A stretch of 64,000 nucleotides of DNA from Bog-756 sp963718405. Its GTDB lineage: Bacteria > Actinomycetota > Acidimicrobiia > Acidimicrobiales > RAAP-2. The DNA lies in assembly GCA_963718405.1 (NCBI GenBank), contig CAVQYZ010000002.1:496001-560000 (forward strand), written 5' to 3'. A program made the translations under genes and the position numbers. Under the pieces are notes generated by a model. The model searched no databases. It was given only the letters and a program-made list of their open reading frames with translations, and was not told where the DNA came from. Positions 57,773 through 64,000 of this stretch are shown here, piece after piece; the first letter of the stretch is position 1; every line of letters starts with the position of its first letter.

Positions 57773-59260
57773 GTGAACCGGTCCCCGGGCCCGGGCTCCC
57801 TCGATCCGCGGACCCCGGTTCTGGTGGGCCTGGGCCGGGCATCGGACGACGCCGAAGCCACCGAGTTGATGACCACGGCGCTGATGGCTGCCGGCGCCGA
57901 CGCCGGACCGGCCGGACTTCTGGCGGCCATCGACCGGGTGGCCGTACCGCAGGGCAACTGGACCTACCCCGATCCGGCCCGGTTGGTGGCGGCCGGGGTG
58001 GGGGCCCGGTCGGCCCGGACCCACCTGGTCGAACTGGGGATCCCGCAACAGGCGTTGATCGACGAGGCGCTGGTGGCCATCATGGCCGGCCGGTCCGAGG
58101 TGGCCGCGGTGGTGGGCGGGGAGGCCATGCGATGGGCCCGGGGGCAGGCTCTGGCCGGCGTTGACGTGGATCACATCGAAACGCCCCAGCCCGGTGCGGT
58201 GCCCGATGTGGTGCAGCGCCGCCCGGGGCCGCTGATGGAAGAGGTGGAAGTGGTGCACCGGCTGTGGGAGCCGGTCCAGCAGTACGCCATGATCGAGAGC
58301 GCCCTGCGGGCGGCGGAGGGACGCACCCTGGACGGGCAACGGTCGGAGACCGCCCGCCTGTGGGAGGGCTTCAACCGGGTGGCCCGGGACAACCCTCATG
58401 CCGCGTTCCCCGAGCCCATGGAGGCATCGACGGTGGACACCCCGTCGGCCTCCAACCGGCCGCTGGCCTTTCCCTACAACAAGTGGCACGCCACCCAGTG
58501 GACGGTGGACCAGGCGTCCGCCCTGATTCTGTGTTCGGTGGAAGCCGCCGTCCGTCTGGGGGTGGCCCGCGACCGGTGGGTGTTCCCCCTGGCCGGTGTG
58601 GAGTCCAGCCACGCGGTCTCCCTCCTCCGGAGGAAGGAGCCTCACCGTTGGCCGGCCATGGGCGTCCTCGGGAGAGCGGTGGCCGAGCGGATCGGGCGGC
58701 CGGTGGCCGAGGCTGAGGTGGTGGAGGTCTACAGCTGCTTTCCCTCGGCGGTCCAGGTGCAACAACGGGCCTTGGGCCTGGACCAGTCGGTGGTGCCGAC
58801 AGTGACCGGCGGCATGACCTTCGCCGGCGGCCCGTTCAACAACTTCGTCTACCAGGCCATGGTGGAGGTGGTCGGACGGCTCCGGGCCGAGCCCGGGGCT
58901 CTGGGGGTCGTCACCACCGTCAGCGGTCTGCTCACCAAGCCCGGAATCGGTGCCTGGTCGACCCGACCTGACGGCCGGCCCCCGCTGGTGGGGGACCTGG
59001 CCTCCGAGTGCCAGTCGGCCACCGCCATGGTCGACGTGGCCGAGACGCTCGAGAGCTATGAGGGCGATGGGACCGTGGTGACCTACACGGTCACCTACGA
59101 CGGATTGGATCCGGTCCGGACCGTGGTCCTGTGCGATACGCCCGGGGGGATCCGGTGCGTTGCCGTCAACGACGATGCCGAGCTGGCCGCCCATGCCACC
59201 GGCCACGAGCTGATCGGCGCCGGCGTGCGAGTGGGCCGGGGCACGTTCAGCCTGTCGTGA
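57773..59260 (+). CDS. Thiolase-like protein (acetyl-CoA acetyltransferase homologue)
   Basis: A 495-residue protein related to the thiolase superfamily through TPVLVGLGRASDDAEATELM at the N-terminus and GGMTFAGGPFNNFVYQAMVEV later, with AEVVEVYSCFPSAVQVQQRALG between. A catalytic NxxCxSG nucleophile is not visible, nor the terminal CxGGGxG; instead the C-terminal 120 residues form an extra beta-rich domain (YEGDGTVVTYTVTYDGLDPV, an OB/DUF35-like strand pattern). Similar long thiolase-like proteins occur in actinobacteria with unknown activity. GTG 57773 is 5 bp after DUF4031. It overlaps the methyltransferase gene by 4 bp (GTGA). Confidence 0.75.
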   Translation: MNRSPGPGSLDPRTPVLVGLGRASDDAEATELMTTALMAAGADAGPAGLLAAIDRVAVPQGNWTYPDPARLVAAGVGARSARTHLVELGIPQQALIDEALVAIMAGRSEVAAVVGGEAMRWARGQALAGVDVDHIETPQPGAVPDVVQRRPGPLMEEVEVVHRLWEPVQQYAMIESALRAAEGRTLDGQRSETARLWEGFNRVARDNPHAAFPEPMEASTVDTPSASNRPLAFPYNKWHATQWTVDQASALILCSVEAAVRLGVARDRWVFPLAGVESSHAVSLLRRKEPHRWPAMGVLGRAVAERIGRPVAEAEVVEVYSCFPSAVQVQQRALGLDQSVVPTVTGGMTFAGGPFNNFVYQAMVEVVGRLRAEPGALGVVTTVSGLLTKPGIGAWSTRPDGRPPLVGDLASECQSATAMVDVAETLESYEGDGTVVTYTVTYDGLDPVRTVVLCDTPGGIRCVAVNDDAELAAHATGHELIGAGVRVGRGTFSLS

Positions 59261-60024
59261 GCGACGGGCCGGCCGATTTCTCCAGGGCCTTCGAGGCTCC
59301 CGTCTCGGCGGTGCAGTCCCGGATCTGGGCCGAGGTCTACGGCGACCAGTACCCGGCGGGTCTCGACACCTACAGCTACCTCACCAACGACGAACTCGAC
59401 CGGGCCTTCCACGAGTTGGCCCTTCCGGCCGGAGGCCTGTTGGGGGACCTGGCCTGTGGTCGAGGTGGGCCCGGACTTTGGTTGGCCAACCGGAGCCGGG
59501 CCCGCCTCATCGGAGTGGACCTCGCCCAGTCTGCCCTGACCGCGGCCCGACTCCGGGCCCGAGCACTGGGAATGGGCGCCGTCGCCGAGTTCCGCCAGGG
59601 GACCTTCGAGGCCACCGGCCTGGCGGAGGGCAGTCTGGACGGCGTCGTTACCTTTGACGCCCTCTTGTTCAGCCCGGACAAGAGGGCAGCGGTGGCGGAG
59701 ATGGCTCGGATCGTCAAGCCCGGGGGGCGGGTGGTCATGACCACCTGGGACTACCACCGCCAGCCCATAGGCCGCCCCCCGCAGGTCCCCGATCACCGAC
59801 CCCTGTTGGAGCAGGCAGGGTTTTCCGTGGTGGCTTACGACGAGACGCCTCGGTGGCGGGAGTATCTGGACCGCACCGACCAGCTGCTGTTGGAGGCGGT
59901 TGACGAACTGGCGGTCGAGAGCGGGATGACCAGTGACCGCATCCGACGGGAACTGGAAGAGGCCGGCGCCACCACATCGTGCATGATCCGCCGGGTGTTC
60001 GCCGTGGCGCAGTTGCTCCCCTGA
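59257..60024 (+). CDS. Class I SAM-dependent methyltransferase
   Basis: GTG 59257 overlaps the preceding stop and gives 255 residues. Motif I is LLGDLACGRGGPGLWLA (DxACGxGG), motif II/III region IGVDLAQSALTAARLRA, then GSLDGVVTFDALLFSPDKRAAVAEMARIVKPGGRVVMTTWD (short: DGVVTFDALLF, VKPGGRVVMTTW). This is the methyltransferase-11/UbiE-like fold. The substrate is unknown; the partner gene is a thiolase-like protein. About 60 residues of C-terminal extension (LLLEAVDELAVESGM) are helical. Confidence 0.9.
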   Translation: MSDGPADFSRAFEAPVSAVQSRIWAEVYGDQYPAGLDTYSYLTNDELDRAFHELALPAGGLLGDLACGRGGPGLWLANRSRARLIGVDLAQSALTAARLRARALGMGAVAEFRQGTFEATGLAEGSLDGVVTFDALLFSPDKRAAVAEMARIVKPGGRVVMTTWDYHRQPIGRPPQVPDHRPLLEQAGFSVVAYDETPRWREYLDRTDQLLLEAVDELAVESGMTSDRIRRELEEAGATTSCMIRRVFAVAQLLP

Positions 60025-60039
60025 GCCGGCCCCACCCGG

Positions 60040-60045
60040 TACGGT
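60040..60045 (+). promoter_or_regulatory. -10 box for the PPOX-type gene
   Basis: TACGGT lies 7 nt before ATG 60053; no SD is present. Confidence 0.45.
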
Positions 60046-60052
60046 GGGATGC

Positions 60053-60481
60053 ATGGCAGTCCCACTCGATGAGGCCATGGCCTTCGTGCTCCGGCACAAC
60101 AAAGGCGTCCTGGTCACCATGCGCTCGGACGGTCGGCCTCAGCTGTCGAACATCCTCTACCTTCCGGCCGGCGAGCACTCGGTCCGGATCTCGGTCACCG
60201 AGAGTCGGGCCAAGACCAGAAATCTGCGCCGCAACCCACAGGCTTCACTCCATGTCAGCCGGGACGACTTCTTCGGTTACGTGGTGCTCGACGGTCAGGC
60301 GTCCCTGTCGCCGGTAGCCGGAGCACCCGACGACCCGGTGGTGGAGGAGCTGGTCGACATGTACCGCCTGGCCAGCGGCGAGCATCCGGACTGGGACGAA
60401 TACCGGCGCGACATGGTCAGCCAGGGGAGGCTGGTGGCCACGTTGACGGCGACCAGCGCCTACGGGATGCCCGGCACCTGA
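60053..60481 (+). CDS. PPOX-class F420-dependent flavin-fold oxidoreductase
   Basis: A 142-residue split beta-barrel protein of the pyridoxamine-oxidase-like class. The signature GVLVTMRSDGRPQLSNILYL, SVTESRAKTRNLRRNPQASLHV and EYRRDMVSQGRLVATLTAT fit the F420-binding actinobacterial group rather than FMN enzymes. It has no SD and is probably translated leaderless. Typical reactions are reduction of unsaturated or quinone substrates with F420H2. The gene is monocistronic and convergent with the FrnE gene. Confidence 0.88.
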   Translation: MAVPLDEAMAFVLRHNKGVLVTMRSDGRPQLSNILYLPAGEHSVRISVTESRAKTRNLRRNPQASLHVSRDDFFGYVVLDGQASLSPVAGAPDDPVVEELVDMYRLASGEHPDWDEYRRDMVSQGRLVATLTATSAYGMPGT

Positions 60482-60520
60482 GCGAAGGCTGGCGCACGGC
60501 GCTCAGTTGGCGCCTGTGAG

Positions 60521-61231
60521 TCAGATGGCGCAGGAGTCGTCGGTGCAGGCGGCACCGTCGGTGTCGGGGCTGCTCGCCCCGATCACCGTCAGCGGGTGGG
60601 TCTCCGACCACGCCTGCTCCAATGCCCCCAGCAGCACTTCGGGTGGCTGGGCCCCGGAGATTCCGTAGGCCTCGTCGATCACGAAGAACGGCACACCGTT
60701 GGCCCCGAGGGCCCTGGCCCGGCTTTCGTCCTGGCGAACCTCGGTTCCGAACTTGTCCCCGGCGAGCACACTGGCCACCTCATCAGGATCGAGCCCGACT
60801 TCGATGCCCAACGAGACCAAGGTGTCAACATCGCCCACGGGCAGGCCCTCGGTGAAGTAGGCGGACAGGAGCCGCTCCTTCATGGCGTCACCCAACCCCT
60901 GGCTGGCGGCCAGGTGGATCAACCGGTGGGCGTCGAAGGTGTTGCCCAGCTGCGCCTCATCCAGGTGATACTCCAGACCCACGCCGGCAGCCAGAGCGGT
61001 CATCTTCTCGTTGGCTGCTACGGCCTGCTCCCTGGTCATCCCGTACTTGCGCTGCAGCATCTCGGTTACCGGCATGTCCACCCGGCGGGGCGAATCGGGA
61101 TCCAACTCGAAGCTCCGCCACTCCACCTGGACCTGGTCGGCGTGGTCGAAGCGGGACAGCGCCTCCTCGAAGTGTCGCTTTCCCACGTAACACCAGGGAC
61201 ACACCACGTCTGACCAAATTTCGACCTTCAC
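60521..61231 (-). CDS. DsbA-family oxidoreductase, FrnE-like
   Basis: GTG 61231 (AGGGAG 6 nt upstream; a GTG one codon earlier has poor spacing) gives 236 residues. The thioredoxin-fold active site is WSDVVCPWCYVGKRHFEEAL (CPWC), and FRSFELDP-like WRSFELDPDSP, FDAHRLIHLAASQGL, VPFFVIDEAYGISGAQ define the FrnE/2-hydroxychromene isomerase relatives. It ends in a Cys-containing tail (TDGAACTDDSCAI), which may add a redox pair. FrnE proteins are cytoplasmic thiol oxidoreductases linked to oxidative-stress or polyketide metabolism. Confidence 0.93.
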   Translation of the reverse strand: MKVEIWSDVVCPWCYVGKRHFEEALSRFDHADQVQVEWRSFELDPDSPRRVDMPVTEMLQRKYGMTREQAVAANEKMTALAAGVGLEYHLDEAQLGNTFDAHRLIHLAASQGLGDAMKERLLSAYFTEGLPVGDVDTLVSLGIEVGLDPDEVASVLAGDKFGTEVRQDESRARALGANGVPFFVIDEAYGISGAQPPEVLLGALEQAWSETHPLTVIGASSPDTDGAACTDDSCAI

Positions 61232-61307
61232 CACTAACTCCCTCTCATTGACGCTGCCCAGTTCAACAGCGGCAGGTTGCTGATATTCCGCCTCCGCCCG
61301 GGTCCGA

Positions 61308-61313
61308 TAGCTT
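61308..61313 (+). promoter_or_regulatory. -10 box for the ABM-domain gene
   Basis: TAGCTT lies 8 nt before ATG 61322 with no SD; leaderless arrangement, divergent from frnE. Confidence 0.4.
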
Positions 61314-61321
61314 CGGTGCCC

Positions 61322-61624
61322 ATGATTCTTGAGCACGCCGTCATCACCATCCGGCCCGGAACCGCCGATCAGTTCGAAGAGGCACTGGTCAAGGGCCGGG
61401 AGGTCATCGCGGCCTCACACGGATTCATCTCACTCCAGCTGCACCGGGGGATCGAGCAATCCGATCAGTACACCCTGTTGATTCGGTGGGAGACGCTCGA
61501 AGACCATACGGTGGGCTTCCGTGAGTCCGATGCCTTCCCCCGGTGGCGGGAGCTCATTGGCCCGTACTTCGAGGGCCAGCCGGTGGTCGAGCACTGGGAG
61601 CCGGTGGAGGGCCTGAGCGAATGA
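61322..61624 (+). CDS. Antibiotic biosynthesis monooxygenase (ABM)-domain protein
   Basis: A 100-residue dimeric alpha/beta-barrel protein. MILEHAVITIRPGTADQFEEAL, HGFISLQLHRGIEQSDQYTLLIRWETLEDHTVGF (short: LQLHRGIE, YTLLIRWE) and FRESDAFPRWRELIGPYF match the ABM fold, which catalyses cofactor-free oxygenation or serves as a small-molecule sensor or quinol oxidase-like enzyme. No metal-binding motif is seen. Expressed divergently from the FrnE gene. Confidence 0.88.
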   Translation: MILEHAVITIRPGTADQFEEALVKGREVIAASHGFISLQLHRGIEQSDQYTLLIRWETLEDHTVGFRESDAFPRWRELIGPYFEGQPVVEHWEPVEGLSE

Positions 61625-61667
61625 GCTAGGGGGTGAACTGGTGTCCACCACCCACCGCATCCGGTGG

Positions 61668-62744
61668 TCAGCCCCGGTCGGCGATGGCCGCGGCGGTCTC
61701 GAGGTGGCCGGCCAGCTCGGCCAGGCTGGTGCGGGCGTTGAGCCCACTGGTCGAAGGCATGACGTAGGCCGGCCGGCCCCCGATCCGTTCGGGCTGAAGC
61801 CCGGCCACCGCCTTGCGGTCCACCACCGAACGCCACCCTGAGAGGCCGACGAAGCACACGACTCCCGGTTGCAGCCACTCGACCAACCGTCCCAGGCGTT
61901 CGAACCCTGCCTGGTACTCGGCCGCAGTGACCTCGGCCGCGGTACGGGTGGGCCGTTTCACGAAGTCGGTCATGCCCATCCCGTGGTTGACCAGGGCGTC
62001 GATGGGCTGGCGGTCCAGGCTCACGATGCCGGCGGCCAGAGCGGCGGGCCAGAACCGGTTACCGGGTCGGGCGTAGCCCACGCCGGCATCAGCGGAGGCC
62101 GGCGAAGCGTTGACCCCGCACATCAGGAGTCTCATCCCCTCGGACACCGTGTCGGCCAGGGCGTAGCTCCGCACCGCCCGTAGCCTCACCTCGTCACCGG
62201 ACACGGTGACCGAGCCCTCCTCCACCTCGAACCCGGCTCCGATGACCAGATCAACCAGGCGGGAGGGAGTCCAACCGGCGAAGAACCGACCGCCGACGTC
62301 GTCGTCGGGAAGGTCGTCGCCCTCGTACTCGCCTTCGAGCACCTGCAACTCGAAGGGGGCACCGACGGTCAGCACCCGGTGGAGGTCCCACAGGGCCAGG
62401 GGCAGCCGGACCCGGGGCACGTGGAGATGGGTCATCCACGACCACGCTCCGCCGATGGAGTGCCGGGCGAACGGGAGGTGTTCGACATCCCCGAGGACAT
62501 AGAGAGCCTCGGGCACCTGGGTGCGGCAGGCCTCCAGCATGACCACTGAGGCGTCGAGGGCCACCGCCGGCGTACCGAGGTGGGGGAGATAGCGCCCGGC
62601 ACCGCACCCCACATCCAGGCGGACCGAACCCTTGGTCACCCGGTCGGCAAACGACTCTGCTTCCAATCGACGCCCGGCGGTGGCATGGGTGGACGCCCAC
62701 TGCAACCCGCGGTCGTCGTAGATCTCCACGGTGGAGCGGTCCAT
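61668..62744 (-). CDS. Fused SAM methyltransferase and MUG/TDG-type DNA glycosylase
   Basis: The 358-residue protein joins two domains. Residues about 1-200 are a class I methyltransferase (VRLDVGCGAGRYLP at 42-54, then LDASVVML and DVEHLPFARHSIGGAW). Residues about 204-355 resemble E. coli MUG: LLMCGVNASPASADAGVGYAR (Asn212 in GVN, equal to the catalytic Asn of GINPG), PGNRFWPAALAAGIV, MGMTDFVKRPTRTAAEV and VMPSTSGLNAR (cf. LPNPSGLSR). A DNA-repair glycosylase removing uracil or a mismatched base is predicted. The methyltransferase substrate is unknown. ATG 62744. Confidence 0.86.
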   Translation of the reverse strand: MDRSTVEIYDDRGLQWASTHATAGRRLEAESFADRVTKGSVRLDVGCGAGRYLPHLGTPAVALDASVVMLEACRTQVPEALYVLGDVEHLPFARHSIGGAWSWMTHLHVPRVRLPLALWDLHRVLTVGAPFELQVLEGEYEGDDLPDDDVGGRFFAGWTPSRLVDLVIGAGFEVEEGSVTVSGDEVRLRAVRSYALADTVSEGMRLLMCGVNASPASADAGVGYARPGNRFWPAALAAGIVSLDRQPIDALVNHGMGMTDFVKRPTRTAAEVTAAEYQAGFERLGRLVEWLQPGVVCFVGLSGWRSVVDRKAVAGLQPERIGGRPAYVMPSTSGLNARTSLAELAGHLETAAAIADRG

Positions 62745-62768
62745 GGGCCAGATCCTACGGGGTGCCCA

Positions 62769-63479
62769 TCAGGGCTCGAATCGGTAGCCCATGCCGGCTT
62801 CCGTTCGGAAATGACGGGGCCGGGCGTGGTCGACCTCGAGTTTGCGTCGGACCCGACCCATCAACACCCGGAGGTACTCGGTCTCGGTCTCATAGCCGGG
62901 CCCCCAGATGTCGTGCAGCAGTTGGCGCTGGGAGACCAGCCGTCCGGGATAGCGGACCAGGGCCTCGACCAGACCCCACTCCTTTGGGGTCAGGTGCACG
63001 TCGACACCGTCGCGGGCCGCCCGCTTCTCCACCAGATCCACGCTGAGTCCTTCCGTGTCGATCTGACGGGTGACATCGGCCTGGCCTGACCGCCGCACGG
63101 CCACCCGGAGGCGAGCCAGCAGCTCGTCCATCCCGAAGGGCTTGGTCACATAGTCGTCGGCGCCGGCGTCGAGAGCTTCCACCTTGCTGGCGCTCTGGTG
63201 TCGCGCCGACAGCACGATGATCGGAACCGAGCTCCAACCCCGGATCCCGCGGATCACCTCGATCCCACCCATGCCCGGCAGGCCCAGGTCCAACAGGACC
63301 ACATCCGGTTGGCGCTGAGCAGTGCCGTCCAAACCTTCCTCGCCGGTGCGGGCCACGGTCACCTCGTAGCCCTTGGCGGCCAGGCTGATGGACACCGCCC
63401 GCAGTAGTGACGTGTCGTCGTCACACACCAGGACCTTGGTCCCGGCCTCGGCATTCACTACCGACGGCGCCGCGCTCAC
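62769..63479 (-). CDS. kdpE: OmpR-family response regulator, KdpE-like
   Basis: GTG 63479 overlaps the sensor kinase stop (GTGA); 236 residues. Receiver domain: VLVCDDD (acidic pocket), phospho-Asp64 in VVLLDLGLPGMGG, Lys113 in VTKPFGMDELLAR. Winged-helix output domain: HLTPKEWGLVEALVRYPGRL, GPGYETETEYLRVLMGRVRRKLE and GMGYRFEP, closely matching KdpE (YETETHYLRVYMxxLRRKLE). KdpE activates the high-affinity potassium uptake operon; kdpFABC is not in the window. The 14-residue N-terminal extension is unusual, and an internal start is possible. Confidence 0.88.
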   Translation of the reverse strand: MSAAPSVVNAEAGTKVLVCDDDTSLLRAVSISLAAKGYEVTVARTGEEGLDGTAQRQPDVVLLDLGLPGMGGIEVIRGIRGWSSVPIIVLSARHQSASKVEALDAGADDYVTKPFGMDELLARLRVAVRRSGQADVTRQIDTEGLSVDLVEKRAARDGVDVHLTPKEWGLVEALVRYPGRLVSQRQLLHDIWGPGYETETEYLRVLMGRVRRKLEVDHARPRHFRTEAGMGYRFEP

Positions 63480-64000
63480 AGAACCGTGTCCGTCGATGCC
63501 GATGCGGCCTCCTCCGCCGGAGACCGGTCGTGGTGGTCTGAAGGAACCGGGCGGTCTTCGTCGGGCGGAACGACCGCCTCGGGCGTGGCGGCGGGCAACC
63601 GGGCCACCATGGTGGCGCCGCCTCCGGGGGTGTCCTCCACGTCCAGCTGGCCTCCGACCGCCTCGACGAAACCGCGGGCCACCGCCAACCCCAGGCCCAC
63701 GCCGTTGCGGTTCTCGGAGTCCCCGAGGCGGTGGAACGGGCGGAAGACCCGGTCGCGGTCCTCTGGTCGGATGCCCGGCCCGCGATCGATGACCCGGATG
63801 TCCACCCGCCCGGCCACCGGGCCGGCTTCGATGCGGACCCTTTGGGAACCGCCATGGATCAGGGCGTTGTCGACCAGGTTGGCCACGGCCCGTTCGAGGA
63901 GCACCGGATCGGTATGGATGCGGGGGAGCGGGGACTCGAGCTCCACCGTCACCTGGTCGCCCCTCGGGCCCAGGCTGGCGACGGCTGCGTCGACCAGATC
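63476..64000 (-). CDS. kdpD: Sensor histidine kinase, KdpD-like, C-terminal part only
   Basis: The frame enters from beyond the window end (reading DLVDAAVASLGPRGDQVTVE) and stops at 63476. Visible are the ATP-binding motifs: N box ERAVANLVDNALIHGG, G1 IDRGPGIRPEDRDRVFRPFHRL, G2 GVGLGLAVARGFVEAVGG. The order and the DRGPGI...GVGLGLAVARG wording resemble KdpD. The histidine-bearing dimerisation helix, sensor and TM regions lie beyond 64000. A 35-residue acidic/Ser-rich tail follows the kinase core. It overlaps the response regulator by 4 bp and precedes it, as in kdpDE operons. Confidence 0.85.
   Translation of the reverse strand, partial: DLVDAAVASLGPRGDQVTVELESPLPRIHTDPVLLERAVANLVDNALIHGGSQRVRIEAGPVAGRVDIRVIDRGPGIRPEDRDRVFRPFHRLGDSENRNGVGLGLAVARGFVEAVGGQLDVEDTPGGGATMVARLPAATPEAVVPPDEDRPVPSDHHDRSPAEEAASASTDTVL

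Overview
The window reads as chromosomal DNA of a high-GC actinomycete. Supporting this are a type-A actinobacterial RNase P RNA, two candidate F420-dependent enzymes (LLM and PPOX types), many genes with a TANNNT -10 box 6-8 nt before a GTG/ATG (leaderless mRNAs), a MoxR-DUF58-transglutaminase operon, GTGA/ATGA gene overlaps and a large acyl-CoA/steroid-type catabolic region. Acidimicrobiia or a relative is my inference from gene content, not something the sequence proves. Most of the window is about two-thirds G+C. The stretch from roughly 9.6 to 17 kb is visibly poorer in G+C and looks like an accessory island.

Layout. 0-9.3 kb: an Ohr-type peroxidase, a 57-residue conserved small protein, an LLM oxidoreductase, a TetR regulator, two polytopic GT-C-like membrane proteins, a SpoIIE-type phosphatase, and a DAHP synthase preceded by a leader peptide and terminator that look like a Tyr/Trp/Phe attenuator. 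9.3-17 kb (accessory): an acidic repeat protein, a coiled-coil protein, an NHL-repeat membrane-anchored protein with a GntR regulator, a GH1 glycosidase, a maleylpyruvate-isomerase-like protein, a recombinase remnant and a secreted RCC1-repeat protein. 17.1-19.5 kb: rnpB, xseA and xseB. 19.5-27.5 kb: an acyl-CoA synthetase with an apparent ATC start, an MBL hydrolase, a ferredoxin reductase-like flavoprotein, and the TgpA/DUF58/MoxR operon. 27.7-32.5 kb: a glpD / alkyl-DHAP-synthase-like (frameshifted) / glycerol-kinase operon. 32.5-34.3 kb: a Fur/PerR regulator with its own operator, rubrerythrin and a frameshifted DUF3501 gene.

36.6-38.2 kb holds what I consider the most interesting system: an encapsulin shell gene translationally coupled to a nitrobindin-like (heme beta-barrel) protein. 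The C-terminus of that protein carries an encapsulin cargo-loading peptide (LGIGNLR) after a Pro/Ala linker. This predicts a heme protein packaged in a protein nanocompartment. An SSB paralogue without the usual acidic tail follows, divergently transcribed.

39-57 kb is a catabolic cluster. It contains three acyl-CoA dehydrogenases (two adjacent, resembling the paired ChsE-type subunits), three of the window's four acyl-CoA synthetases, two SDRs, a zinc alcohol dehydrogenase, a P450 with its own ferredoxin, a thiolase, a lipase-like hydrolase and a VOC protein. A KstR-like palindrome lies in the divergent promoter region between thiolase and dehydrogenases. A steroid- or isoprenoid-like side-chain substrate is plausible but unproven. 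57-64 kb carries a rhodanese, DUF4031, a thiolase-like protein, a methyltransferase, a PPOX protein, a FrnE/DsbA oxidoreductase, an ABM monooxygenase, a methyltransferase-uracil glycosylase fusion, and a KdpDE-like two-component pair cut by the window end.
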